From Torreya grandis (lineage: Eukaryota; Streptophyta; Pinopsida; Cupressales; Taxaceae), in assembly GCA_037957365.1 (NCBI GenBank), contig JARHVA010000224.1, forward strand, positions 4,375,501 through 4,439,500: a stretch of DNA of 64,000 nucleotides, in the 5' to 3' direction. This document shows, in pieces, positions 36,311 to 48,000 of this stretch; position 1 is the stretch's first letter; the number at the start of each line of letters is the position of its first letter. The translations under genes and the position numbers were made by a program. The notes below the pieces were generated by a model that ran no database searches, was not told the DNA's origin, and saw nothing but the letters and a program-made list of their open reading frames with translations.

Positions 36311-37679
36311 TAGATAGAATAAATGTTTCCACATAGACGACTATCATTATGAGAAATAATTCATAGACTTAGAAAATTAACATAGATGCAGGTAGCTACG
36401 AATAGAGATTATTATCCTTTTTAACAAATAAGAAATATGTTCATATTATAGAATCAAAAGAAGCTTTTAGATGATATAATTTGGCAATTCATAAATTTAT
36501 TTTTGCATAAACAATAGAAGTCCTTAGTGCATTAACTCATTTATGTGTTGTCAATCTCAATAGATTTTTATGATGTCAGCGAAGGTATATTCCTAAATAA
36601 TATGCACATGAATATTCTATTATTTATATTTTGAACTTAGGATAAACTTTTTCTTTGTTTTAATAATATATATTGAATTTTTTTTATTGGTTGAAAATAA
36701 TAGGTGTTGCATAAATTCAATTATGAAACTACATTTGTTTCAAGTATAACTCACAAAAGTTCAAGACTTTACCCTTAGAATTGTAGTCAATGCAGATTGA
36801 CACGATCATGGTTAACTAAGATATGGGACATATGTTAGCTTTGGATTAAATGTATAAAAATAGAATGATGAGCTAGCCAATGTTTACCAAATTTTTATGA
36901 TTTTTAAGTTAAGGACATTTAAAGTTGCATTCAATGTAAAATAATATTCCTAAATAACACCTAGTGAACATGTTATTATTTGTGCTAAACTTTATGTAAT
37001 GCTTTTTAATTACTAGAATAATATTATTTCAAAATTTCTGATTGGTTGAACAAAAATCATTGAGTTGAAAAGTGATTCTTATAATCTTTTGTCCTTGCAT
37101 AGACTAATAATGAAAGAAAAATAATTTATACAAATACAATGTATTCATTATCATTGTAGATTTGTAAAAAGTTTTCACATCATATAAATGTGTACTTAAA
37201 AGTCTAACAACTCGCCATATTTAGAATTGTTCTAAAATACCCTTATATTATATAGTTTCCAATTTTTACTACCACATACAAATAATTTAGTGTTTTCATT
37301 TTTTTCAAGCTACCTAACACAGATATTAACTAATTTTTTAAAGATTTTTAAAAAAAATCAATGTCACCCTCATCCACACAACTTTATACATATAATTATT
37401 AAATCTAAAATAATGCCAATACCATCCATTCAACTTTTTATAGATAATTATTAAATTGATATTAATAAGCATTAATGTATTATGTATATGTAATTTTATT
37501 TTTAAATATATTATATATTATTAAAATGAAAAAATAAATAATGTTTTACTAGTCATTTTAAAATCACTTAAAATTGAGTTTAAAAAAAATTCCTGTACCC
37601 AAAATTTAGTTCGATTGGTAAGTAGTATAAAGAGCCCATTTACGGTCAATAAAATACTAATTTATAACTAAGTCTACAC
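36311..37679. other. AT-rich spacer, nothing recognised
   Basis: No coding frame, repeat or terminal structure stands out. Confidence 0.5.
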
Positions 37680-38122
37680 GGATGACGGCGAATGCGAATA
37701 CAGTGATGGAGAGAGGAGGGCAGACGCAGGCGCTGCATGTTGAGAGAGGGAAGGCGATGACAGCGGAGGGGTTTTTCACCCAATGCAGGCCGCTAATGGA
37801 AGGAAAACGATAGAGATAGAAGAGGACGTAGAAAGGGAGCCAGAGTTGGAGATGGGCGATGGTAAAATAGGTTCGTTTCATGCAGGAGGGGATCTGGGCG
37901 CAAGAGTAAGAGCGGCAGACTCAAAGGTGAAGAATGGTTTGGGCAGGAGCCAGAGGAGATTGAAATTGGATCAAGATCGACATTGTTCTTCCTTTTCTTT
38001 GTCTTTTTCGGATCAAGATAGAGGCCGGAATAGTGGAACTGCTTCTCAAAGTCAGCAGGTGCCCGAATCTTCAACAGGGCCGGCAAGGGTTTCCAGCAAA
38101 CCTTCTATAGACTACAAGTAGT
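37680..38122 (+). other. GC-rich island with overlapping open frames
   Basis: Composition changes abruptly to G/A-rich on the + strand and back after 38130. The + frame 37783-38121 (112 codons) is charged and Ser-rich and begins M-Q-A-A-N-G-R-K-T. A 97-codon frame overlaps it on the minus strand (38086-37793), so the coding strand cannot be decided. There is no recognised domain. It resembles a first exon or 5' region of a plant gene more than a transposon, and could equally be a remnant. Confidence 0.35.
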
Positions 38123-38439
38123 CTGCAGAAGAGATGATAGGAGATAATGGCAAGATAAGAGGCGATTAAATGTAATTAATAACAATTATTGACTTTTTTT
38201 TACTTATTACTCCTGACATTTAACATTAAACCAACCAGAAAGAATAAGAGGTGATAAAATTTAATTAATTAAATTAATTGCTTTTTTTCCTTATTACTGA
38301 TGACATCTAACATGAAACCTACCAGAAATAACCTTTAGTTCCATCTATGACTGATTGTCCAACTGCATGTTGAAGAATGAACACAATCATATTTCCTTAC
38401 TTTTGGTAGAAGGGCATTGATAAAAGGAATCTCTATGAA

Positions 38440-39210
38440 TTACCAGAATGTTTTCTTCTGTATGAATTACATCCAAAGATTTCTTTCAGAGATGCCATAT
38501 GTTGTTCCCTGCTCTCTCAGTTCATGATTTTTGGGGAGGAAAATAACCCATCTAAACTTCTGCCAAGACCTCGAAACTAAAAAGCATAACAACATTAAAG
38601 TCACAATTGGATTGACAATTTGGTCCACGTTGTAGCTGTATATAAATTCAATCAAATCACTCTTGAAATCTTTGACAGCAGTGCAACGATTCGTAGGAAG
38701 AATCCGAGCGAGATACCGAGGTTACAGATCGGAGACACTGTTTTAAGCTTTTAAAGTGAATTGCTGCATTAATTTTAGAAATATCCACTAATTTTAAGGG
38801 TCTCCAGTCTCTTAAAGAATGCTATTAGAAAACGTTTTGGGGTGTGAATGACAGGAAATGCAATATATTCCCATAAATATTGCACGGTATGTATAAAATG
38901 GGCTGATTGATATGATCTTGAATACTTTTAAACAAATTCAATTGGCAGGTGTAAAGTCAGGTGAACGTTTACACGTCCTCCCAGCATGTGACTGGATTTG
39001 GTAGTTTTCTATCATTACATTGATACTGTTGCAAACAAGTCCCACCCAATAGAAGCCAATGTGTTTTTTTATGGATCTTTTGCTTCTCAGCAGCTTCCCT
39101 TTGTTGATTGCCACTTGCACAGAAAACTTTCGAACAGGACATGGACATCTATCAAATTAGAAGAAGAGAAAGCGGATGTTTTTTGATCAGATGTTGAGAG
39201 GATGTTTTTT
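38440..39210. other. GC-moderate region with unassigned frames on both strands
   Basis: On the minus strand a frame runs without a stop from about 38715 to 38467. It includes V-K-D-F-K-S-D-L-I-E-F and a hydrophobic I-V-T-L-M-L-L-C-F-L-V that could be a membrane segment. At 38998-39186 a + frame of 62 codons overlaps a 60-codon minus frame. No family is recognised. Together with the island at 37680 this may be a degraded host gene. Confidence 0.3.
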
Positions 39211-40000
39211 TGGGTCAGATGTTGTTACGAATGTCCACCTAGACATGCAAATTGTGAAAGCATATACATGGTACATAAACTATTTCACAAAATGCCTCAG
39301 AGATGTGGGGCTTTGTACTGTGATGATTGCATGATATGCACAAAATAGGTTTGTTGATAATTATTTGTAAATTTTTAACAAAATGTAACTGTAAATTATA
39401 AAGCTATATTCTACATCCTTTGTGAGCATCTTTCCCTTAAAGAATATTTATTAAAGTATAATCAAAAATAATTTTTTTTTGGTTGTATGTGTTGTTTCGA
39501 TGTGGAAGGATATACGTTGTACACAAACTTTTTAGTATAATGAGATCTTTATAGTATTGTAAGGACATCTATCGAAATATAAATGAAAATGGAATGTGTT
39601 GTTACAATGTGAAAGCATATACAATGTAGGCAAACTTTTTAACATAATGAGATTTTTATAATGTAAGGACATCTATCAAAATATAAACAAAAATAGATTT
39701 TTATGGGTCATTGTTATTCCAAATACAATTCTAATAAACATATATAGTTTTTAACTGAACATCTGTAATCCACTATTTATAATTTTTTGTTGCTTTTATT
39801 CATATATATATATATATGTTATAATTGATGTATATATTTGTTAAACATTTCATATTGTGTATATGCTTAGATCTAAAACTTTTACCAACATCCTTGTTGC
39901 TTTTGCTAAAATGTGAGCTTTAAAATATTTTAAGGACATATATCAAAACATAATCAAAAGTGGGATTTTGTAGGATATTGTTATTGCAAATGCCCTACTA
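39211..40000. repeat. Degenerate ~100-bp tandem repeats
   Basis: The succession 'tgtgttgttacaatgtg', 'aaagcatatacaatgta', 'caaactttttaacataatg' and 'aaggacatctatcaaaatat' recurs at about 39482-39594 and 39595-39693. Partial copies lie near 39215-39290 and 39895-40000. The best two copies are imperfect. Confidence 0.7.
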
Positions 40001-40059
40001 AATATGTAAGAAATATGAAACAAAATTGCTATTGTTATAATTAATCAAAAAAATCATAC

Positions 40060-42470
40060 AAAAATAAATAATTATAATTTTTTTCTTAAATAAATCATAT
40101 TAAATTAAAATTTATATTTGTTCTATATTCTCTAATTTAAAAAAAAAAATTATATATATATATATATATAAAATGTCATTTTTATTGTAGATATTCTCTT
40201 TAACATATATGATGTTGATGTTAATTATTTAAATATAATATATACATAATAAAAAAAAGTTATATAGAAATAAATAATTTTAAAGTTTTTTCACAAAATA
40301 AATTATATTTAATTAAAATTAAAATTAAAATTTATTCTATATTCTTCAACTTATAAAAATGTACGATATATTTTATTTATTTATATTAATTTAATTATTT
40401 TTAATAAAATAATTAAAATTAACTATATAAAATTAAAATATAATTAATAAAAAAAATTACAAAAATAAATAATCATAAAATTTAGAATAATTCCAAACTT
40501 TTAATCATTACATGTACTGACTAGAATACAGCTTGCCTCTAGATAAAGAGAAGAACATAAAAAATTAAAAAGGGAAGTGACCTTCAAAATAAGTTTGAGG
40601 TAGACATCCTGCGAGTGTATCCTATACCATGGCTTTGAATGTAAGGTGAGTCTATGTGAAGGCAACTAACATTTTCTCTTTTACGTAATGAGATGTTTTC
40701 TTTGATGGTTGCAATATTAACTCCTTGCCCTCGATATGTGTAGTAGCCCGTATTTAAGACCCTATTTAATATTCGTTAATGCTACTACATTGATAGTGTG
40801 TGTTTCCTAGTGATGCCATGTTTTCTTTTTAGTAGGGCATATTATGAGTCATACATATTATGTGAGGTGTGAAATTATTCCCCAGCTTGTTCACATTTAA
40901 TGATGCAATCATAAAAAGTATTATCGTATATCTTCTATCGACAAATCTCTAGATCAAATTTCACATTCGTTTACATTTATATATTAGTTCAAGAAATTTC
41001 AAATTATTATTATTTTTAATTTTTATTTAATGTGTTTTAATGTTATAGAATCATAAAAATAATTTGAATGTAAATTAATTAAATATAAATTTATATATTT
41101 ATAATCTTATAATCTTACTCAAATATGTAAAATAATATTATTCCATAGTATATATAAAAATATTTATTTTATTTTCACATTTTTTATTTTTATTATCAAT
41201 TTATTATATTGATAGGTGTTTATTTATTGATTTGAATTTTGTGTTTCATATTTGGTCAATAGTCTACAATAAATTTTGGGGATGAATATGATTGTAATCA
41301 TTTATTTACGATATGTGGCACATGTTGGTGTCATTGTATAATAGACTTTGAGAGTCACCAATATATATACATTCTCCTACTAAAACCTATGTGACAGATA
41401 CAAAAATGTGAGTGGTCAATAATTTTAACTAATGATTTGGGTAATTTTTCCATAGCAATAGACAAATATTTAAATCCTATTATATTATACACCATTACTA
41501 ATTTTTGTACTATATTTTAAAGTGTATGCAAGGATATACAAGTTTTCTTGATGTGTTATTAACCGAAATTAATAATGACATTAACAACATATTCAAAAAA
41601 TATGTTCTATATATAAGCTTCTCACCAATGAAATAAACTCTGATAGTGTGTTGAGTGTAAGTTTGATTAAATATTTCTAATTAAAAAAATTTATATACAT
41701 ATTTTACGATTTTACAGGGGTTTTATGGTCAACTTTGTGGACAATTTATACTCAGTGTTACTCTTATTTTAAGGTAGGATATGTCTTGTGAATAATGTAA
41801 AGATTTGGTTGTGTTTTTTTTAAAAAAATAATATTATGTTGTTTTGATGGGATGAAATCATTTTGTTGTAAGCAAAGTTTTGGTATTTTATTTTTGTTTT
41901 CAAAAAAGAAAAAAAATGGTTTTGCTTATTTAATGGAACAATGAAGCATTAGCCTTTTGACCATTGGATATGCAAAGACTAGATATTTTTCATGCAACCA
42001 TTATCATGTGAGTCAATATTGAATAAGTGTTTATCCGTGAATGCTTTGTGATGGAAAATATCCATGGATATATGGACATATTAGGATGACGATATTTACA
42101 ATTATTTAGATTATAGTTTAAAGAAAGTAATATGATGTATTAATATAACTTTTATTTTGAATTTACTATATAAATTGTTCATAGTTTTATCCACCTACTC
42201 AATATGTTTTTTATTCTCATAAACATTTGTATAGGTAGGGTCATGATTTCATTTTTAACAAATCCTTGTTTTATCATAGAAAGACATTTCACAAGCAAAT
42301 GTGTGCACAAGTTACAATTTGGCTTAGAATTATATTAAAATAAGATATGTCTTTTGAATGGCACAAAAAATTAATCGTAGAGTATTGTGTTATTTTATGG
42401 TATGGAATTATTAACCTATTATAAAAAAACCTTTGTTAATGCCTTCTTTTTTTTCTTAAAATTAAAAAAA
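40060..42470 (+). repeat. Dispersed repeat unit, copy D
   Basis: Core landmarks are 'ggctttgaatgtaaggtgag' at 40631, 'ttgcaatattaactccttgc' at 40709 and 'atgctactacattgatagtg' at ~40779. These are followed by 'gcttgttcacatttaatgat' and 'cataaaaagtattatcgtat'. Its 3' two-thirds align with B, including an internal duplication ('aggtaggatatgtctt' at 41773, relative at 42341, offset ~566 bp). It is closest to E by eye. Confidence 0.75.
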
Positions 42471-42620
42471 AGTTTAAATTCAAATAGGATGTATATTAAG
42501 ATAATGTTGTTCACAATTATCTGCAATGTAAGTTTAAAAATGTAATAGAGATTATGTGTTGTTTGTAGTTATTTATGTGTACCCAATACAAGTTTTATTC
42601 TCAAAACATTTCTATACAAA

Positions 42621-43076
42621 TCTATAAAGTTGTGATTTTAATTTTATTGAAGCTTTATTTTATCATTCTCATACAAAATTTTATCGATTTATTCTAACGT
42701 TAAAAAGAATTATAATTTCAATCTTGAAAATTTAGGGCAGAAAAATCATATATTTGCATATGATAATAATACAATGTTAAAAGAACTTAAGACATCTTAT
42801 TTTCACTTATTCACCTCATAAGAGAGATAATCTCTTACATCACCACCAATCTATAAAGTTGTGATTTTAATTTTATTGAAGCTTTATTTTATCATTCTCA
42901 TACAAAATTTTATCGATTTATTCTAACGTTAAAAAGAATTATAATTTCAATCTTGAAAATTTAGGGCAGAAAAATCATATATTTGCATATGATAATAATA
43001 CAATGTTAAAAGAACTTAAGACATCTTATTTTCACTTATTCACCTCATAAGAGAGATAATCTCTTACATCACCACC
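42621..43076. repeat. Near-perfect ~228-bp tandem duplication
   Basis: Copy 1 is 42621-42847 (227 bp) and copy 2 is 42848-43076 (229 bp). The only difference I see is two extra T in the run after 'gaagcttta'. Both end '...ctcttacatcaccacc'. Such identity in an old, diverged neighbourhood marks a recent event, or else an assembly artefact. Confidence 0.95.
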
Positions 43077-43129
43077 AATCAATACACATATGTGATGTTG
43101 GTATAAAAACCTCCCATCACTTTCAACTA

Positions 43130-44340
43130 AATAATCACTATTCTTGGGTCAAACCTTAATATTTCCATCTTGAAGCACTACCGTGACTGACTTATATCAT
43201 GTGTATTTCCATTGTAACTTAAAAAATGTGGCTTCGTAAGATGTTTTGTACAACTGTCATAAAATGTAAATCTGGTCTTTTGATGAGTTTGTCTACTACA
43301 TTTTTCTCCTTGCCTTTAATGTAGTCAAAATCAAAATAATATTTAGTAAAACTCCATCAAATGCTTCTACGAAACATACATATTGTCCGAATGAATTTGT
43401 GTGCCAAGCTCATGTGATCAATTTTGAGTAAAACAATTTGACCATTGAAATAGTGCTTCCACATTTTCAATGCATGAATAATAATGATTAATTATAGATC
43501 ATAAGTTGTATAATTTAGTTCATTATCTTTAAAGCTTTCACTATTCATAAGAGATAAGTTTTACCTCTTGATTCAAGATTCCATTTAAACCGTCAAGAGA
43601 TACATAAAAGAAAATATTTAATCATGTCCAAGACTGTTAAGAAAGGCACTTTTGTCAACAAATCCTTGAGATTATGAAATGTAGAATCATCCTTCATTTT
43701 TGACCTGATTTTGTTTATATTTATTTGTTGTGTTGTGATTGGCGCTTCAATTCATGAGAAATATTCCTAAGAATGTGTTAGTAACTTTCTAGGCCCATAG
43801 ATATTCACAATTCAGTCATGTTCCTTAGTGCTGGCCACTCCATTATTTAAATAAATTTTGATTAGATCAACAACGATACCTTACCAAAAATAATGTGGCC
43901 CAAATATTTTACTTTTTCTTGGAAGAATATGCATTTACACAATTTTTTATAAAGCTCATTTTCTCTAAAAATTTGAAGAGCCTTCATCAAATGTATCTCA
44001 TGTTCCTCCTTAATCTCTGAATATATTAGAATACCATCGAGGAAAATAAGCAAAAGTATTTATAGATTCTTGCAGAACACATTTTTCACGACACTCATGA
44101 TCACAACTAGCATTTTTGTAAGTTTAAATTTCGAGAAAGAATATATAGTGAACATATCACGTAAGAAAAGTTGTCTTTAATATTTCGCTATCCTTTATTT
44201 TTAGTTGGTAGTATTTGAATCTAAATTATATTTTGGAGAAAATATGTGCTCATTTTATTAGATCGATTTAAATGTTCATTACTAACGATCCTACTCATTG
44301 TATTGATTTAGATAGAATCTCGATTGACACAATGTAACAC
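43130..44340 (-). pseudogene. Ty3/gypsy reverse transcriptase-RNase H fragment
   Basis: Minus-strand frames follow gypsy pol order. Upstream RT pieces lie at 44330-44110 (S-R-I near the 'PRID' position and N-F-S-Y-V near the 'TAFR' position). An open stretch (44053-43862) reads L-I-F-L-D-G-I-L-I-Y-S, then E-E-H...L, then K-V-K-Y-L-G-H-I-I. That is the RT catalytic region with one catalytic Asp changed to Gly, and the thumb. RNase H pieces continue to about 43200, including D-G-L-N-G-I-L-N-Q-E, V-K-L-I-S-Y-E and K-H-L-M-E-F. Several stops and shifts are present. No LTR, gag or integrase was recognised around it. Confidence 0.85.
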
Positions 44341-44629
44341 TTTATCAACTTTTTTCATTGTCAACATATAAAATAAATTAGAACATAATCAGAACCCATG
44401 TTCCTTGCATATAAATCAAGCTCATCCTATTTCCTCAAAATCATATTAAATAATTTCTTATTTATCACAACCATAATCATATATTTATTTTTCTATTATT
44501 TAATATGAAATAATCAAAAGATATAATGAAACAAAGCACAATCTTTAATCATATGAAATAATTGATCCAACCTTAATTAAGACTTAACCATAAAGATAAG
44601 CACGGAATAAGGTTGATGAGATGTTACGC
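44341..44629. other. AT-rich spacer
   Basis: Nothing recognised between the gypsy fragment and repeat copy E. Confidence 0.5.
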
Positions 44630-44935
44630 ATTCATTTTTTAATAAAAATAACCTTATATATGAAATTGATATTAATTATTTAGAGGTAAGATATAATTAA
44701 TAAATAATAACATTTTAATTCAAATATTCTTTTTAACATATATAATCTCAATGTTAATTATTTAAATGTAATATATAAATAATAAAAAAATCATATAGAA
44801 ATAAATAATTATAATTTTTTATCTCAAAATAAATTATATTCAATAAAAATTTAAATTTATTTTGTATTTTTTAATTTATAAAAATGTAAAATATAATATT
44901 TTTTTTATAATTTATTTATTTATTTATTTTTAATA
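44630..44935 (+). repeat. Dispersed repeat unit, copy E (left part)
   Basis: Aligns with D from about 40190, with shared phrases 'tctttttaacatatat', 'tatagaaataaataatt' and 'atttataaaaatgta'. The repeat is interrupted here by the large LINE and resumes at 50945. Confidence 0.75.
44918..44935. repeat. LINE target-site duplication, left copy
   Basis: 'atttatttatttttaata', matching the right copy at 50925-50944 apart from an extra 'ta'. The flank is low complexity, so the exact end is uncertain. Confidence 0.65.
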
Positions 44936-45009
44936 AAAAGGGGTAAAAAATTTACTAAAACTTAAAACAGCAAGTTACAAAAGCACCAAAACAACCCAAA
45001 GACATGAAA

Positions 45010-48000
45010 ACCAGTAACAACAACCTCACGCCTCAACTCCACCGACATCTCCAACAAGAATGGGTTCCAGTTCCTAATGTAAATTGCCAGGGAGTTGCTC
45101 CCATTCATCCGCCTTACGGCCATCTCCCGCTTCTGATGCCCATTTTGCCAAGCAATCAGCGACCCTATTCCACTCCCATGGAATGTGGGAATAAGATACA
45201 GAATCCATGAAGGAACTCACCTATAAAATTTGCTACACTATCGTGGCCAGTTGCCAGCTCACATCTGAAATTTTCCTCTCAAGGATCAAGTTAATCAGGT
45301 CTTGAGAATCAGCTTCACAGATCACCCTCCTCCATCCTAAAGCATACGCTCTCCTCAAAGCATATAGGATAGCTAAACCTTCCATCTTATTAACAGTCTG
45401 CACTCCATGATATACCGAGAAAATAAAAACCATAGATCTAAAAAAATATCTAGCAATCCCACCAATCCCAGCTGCCCCTGGATTGCCCCTAGACGATTCG
45501 GTATTAATTTTCAAAAGCCCAGTGGGTGGGGGCGTCAATTTCCCCAACCATTGAACTTTTTGCTGCCCTTGTATACCTTTCCTGACACATGCTGAAATCG
45601 GAGATAATTGCCTTATGTCAAATCGTTCCAACACCTCAGCGTCCCCTTTCTTCAATGGCAACGTAACCTCACTCTTCGCTTCAATAGATTCCTGGATCAT
45701 TCCTTTAATTCTACTCCAGCCCTGCTGAGTCGCCATTTTTTCATCCTTAAAAATTCTACGATTCCTTTCCAGCCAAACTTGCCAGAGCAAAAAAATAGGG
45801 CCAGTGTACCACACATCTTGCAAGAAGGACATCGAAGAAGGGGGACGGCCCACTCTTAACCAAAAATTTGCCAGAGAGACAGCGTGAATGCACTGGCATC
45901 TCCACTCGTCCCACCATAAGTGCCATAATTAAAGAGTGAAGGGACATCAAAAGAAAAGGTGAGAGGAGTCTTCCTCCTCGCTATTGCAGAGAACACACCT
46001 CGAAGGGCCAGCAAAGCCCATTTTCTAAATATTGTCCCATGTCAAGCATCTGTTTCACACTAAAGTCCATGTAAAGCAGTTACACTTCGGCCAAGAGAAT
46101 CTATTCCAAACTTTTTTCCACCATTGAACTTCCCCTCTATCCTCATACTGCTAGGAGATCAGCTCCTAATAACCATATGACACAATATACTTTCCCTTGG
46201 GATTAAGGGACCAAGCTAATACATCACTGTCCATAAGTGTGTTGCAAGTACGATGGGACAGAATATACTATAGGTCTGCACACTCTGCCTCCAAACCAAG
46301 AATCGACCACTCTTCTGGGGACTTCTATCTAGCAACCGCCACCTGCCCCTGAAGGGATAGGGATTTAAAGTCACACACCCTTATCCAACCAACTTCACAA
46401 AACCTATGGGCCAAAGTACTCAGCTGAGGATATTGGCTAATTATGGGAGGGAAACCATCCCAAGAGTCATGCCAAAACTGTGCCTCCACCCCACTCTTGC
46501 AGATCCAGAAAAGACCCCTCTTAATCAACGTAGCTCCTTTCTTGAGAGTAGCCCAGATCGCCGAGCCTTTGCCTGCCAAGTTATATCATGGAATATCCCT
46601 CTGGGGGATCCCAAAAAATTACTTGTGGGATAACACTCTAGCCCACAGCCGGTCCTGTTCCACACACCAACGCCAGTATAGTTTGGCAGCCAAAGCAGTA
46701 CTAGATAGTACAGATTGCCATAATCCCAGCCCTCCAAACCTCTTTGGGCTGCAAACTGCCTCCCACTTAATAAGGCTCCACTTGGTTGAAGATAAATTTT
46801 CAGCCCATAAAAACTATCTTGTTAAGGAATCCAAGTCCTTAACAAAGCTCATTGGCGCCACCTGGATCATACACCTATAGATAGGAAGAGCCTGCACCAC
46901 TGATTGAATCAGTTGAACCCGACCTGCAAAGGATAACTAGCGGTGGGTTCAATGATTCACTTTGTCCCAAAATTTATCCAGGATCGCCCACCACAACTCC
47001 TTAGACTGTCGGCCAACCGAGATAAGAATTTCAAAATAAAGCAGTGGGAGACTCCCAATTTGGAACCTAAGGATAAGAGCCACTCTTCATTGTATGGAAG
47101 GTGGAGTGTTAAAGAAAAAATAGATAATTTGCCCTCATTAATTACCTGTCCTGAGGCAGCAAGGTAAACATCCAGGCTTTTACGTATGTTAGATGCCTCT
47201 CTAATAGTAGCCAAGCCCATCAAAGCTACATCATCCACAAACTAGAGATGAGAATGTACAGGGAGTCCCCCTCCCCACTACCAACCCTAAATAGCACCAT
47301 CATCCACATTTCTTTTGATCAACCGACCCAAGCCTTCCACCAATAGAAGAAACAAGTAGGGAGAGAAAGGGTTGCCTTGCCTCAGCCCGCGAGAAGCCCC
47401 AAAGAGATTAGAGTGCTCGCCATTAATCAAAACTGAAAAGGAGGTCGAGTTCACACAACTCAAAACCCAACGTATCCAATCCTCTGCAAAACTAAAGGCA
47501 CCCAAGACCTTCTGGAGGAAAGACCACCGAATTATATCATAGGCCTTTGACATGTCCAGCTTGATAAACATGACCTTTTCATTGGACTGGGTCATGGAGT
47601 GTATAGTCTCTGTAGCCATCACCACCCCATCCAAAATCTGTCGGCCCTCTACAAAGCCACCTTGCTCCTCAAAAATAAGCGTTGGTATCCACTTTTTTAA
47701 CCTCTCAGCAATCAACTTAGATATAATTTTATAAGTGACATTGCAGAGGAAAATGGGCGAAAAAGACTCAACCTATAGCCCCTTCTCCCTTGAGAATGAG
47801 AGCCAGGAAGGTAGAGTTCAAAGCCCGAAGCATTTGCTTGTTCCTCTGGGATTCTTGAACAACTGTCAAGAGGTCTAATTTGATAATTTACCAAAATTCT
47901 TAGAAGAATTCAATCGAGAAGCTGTTTGGACCAGGCACCTTTCCTTTCTGCATCATAAAAACTATCCTCCTTAACTCCTCCAAGGATATATCCCTCATCA

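Noticed and set aside
45756..45950. Separate minus-strand frame between the zinc-binding and RNase H parts of ORF2
   Set aside because: It is in a different frame from the recognisable ORF2 residues there and has no domain of its own.
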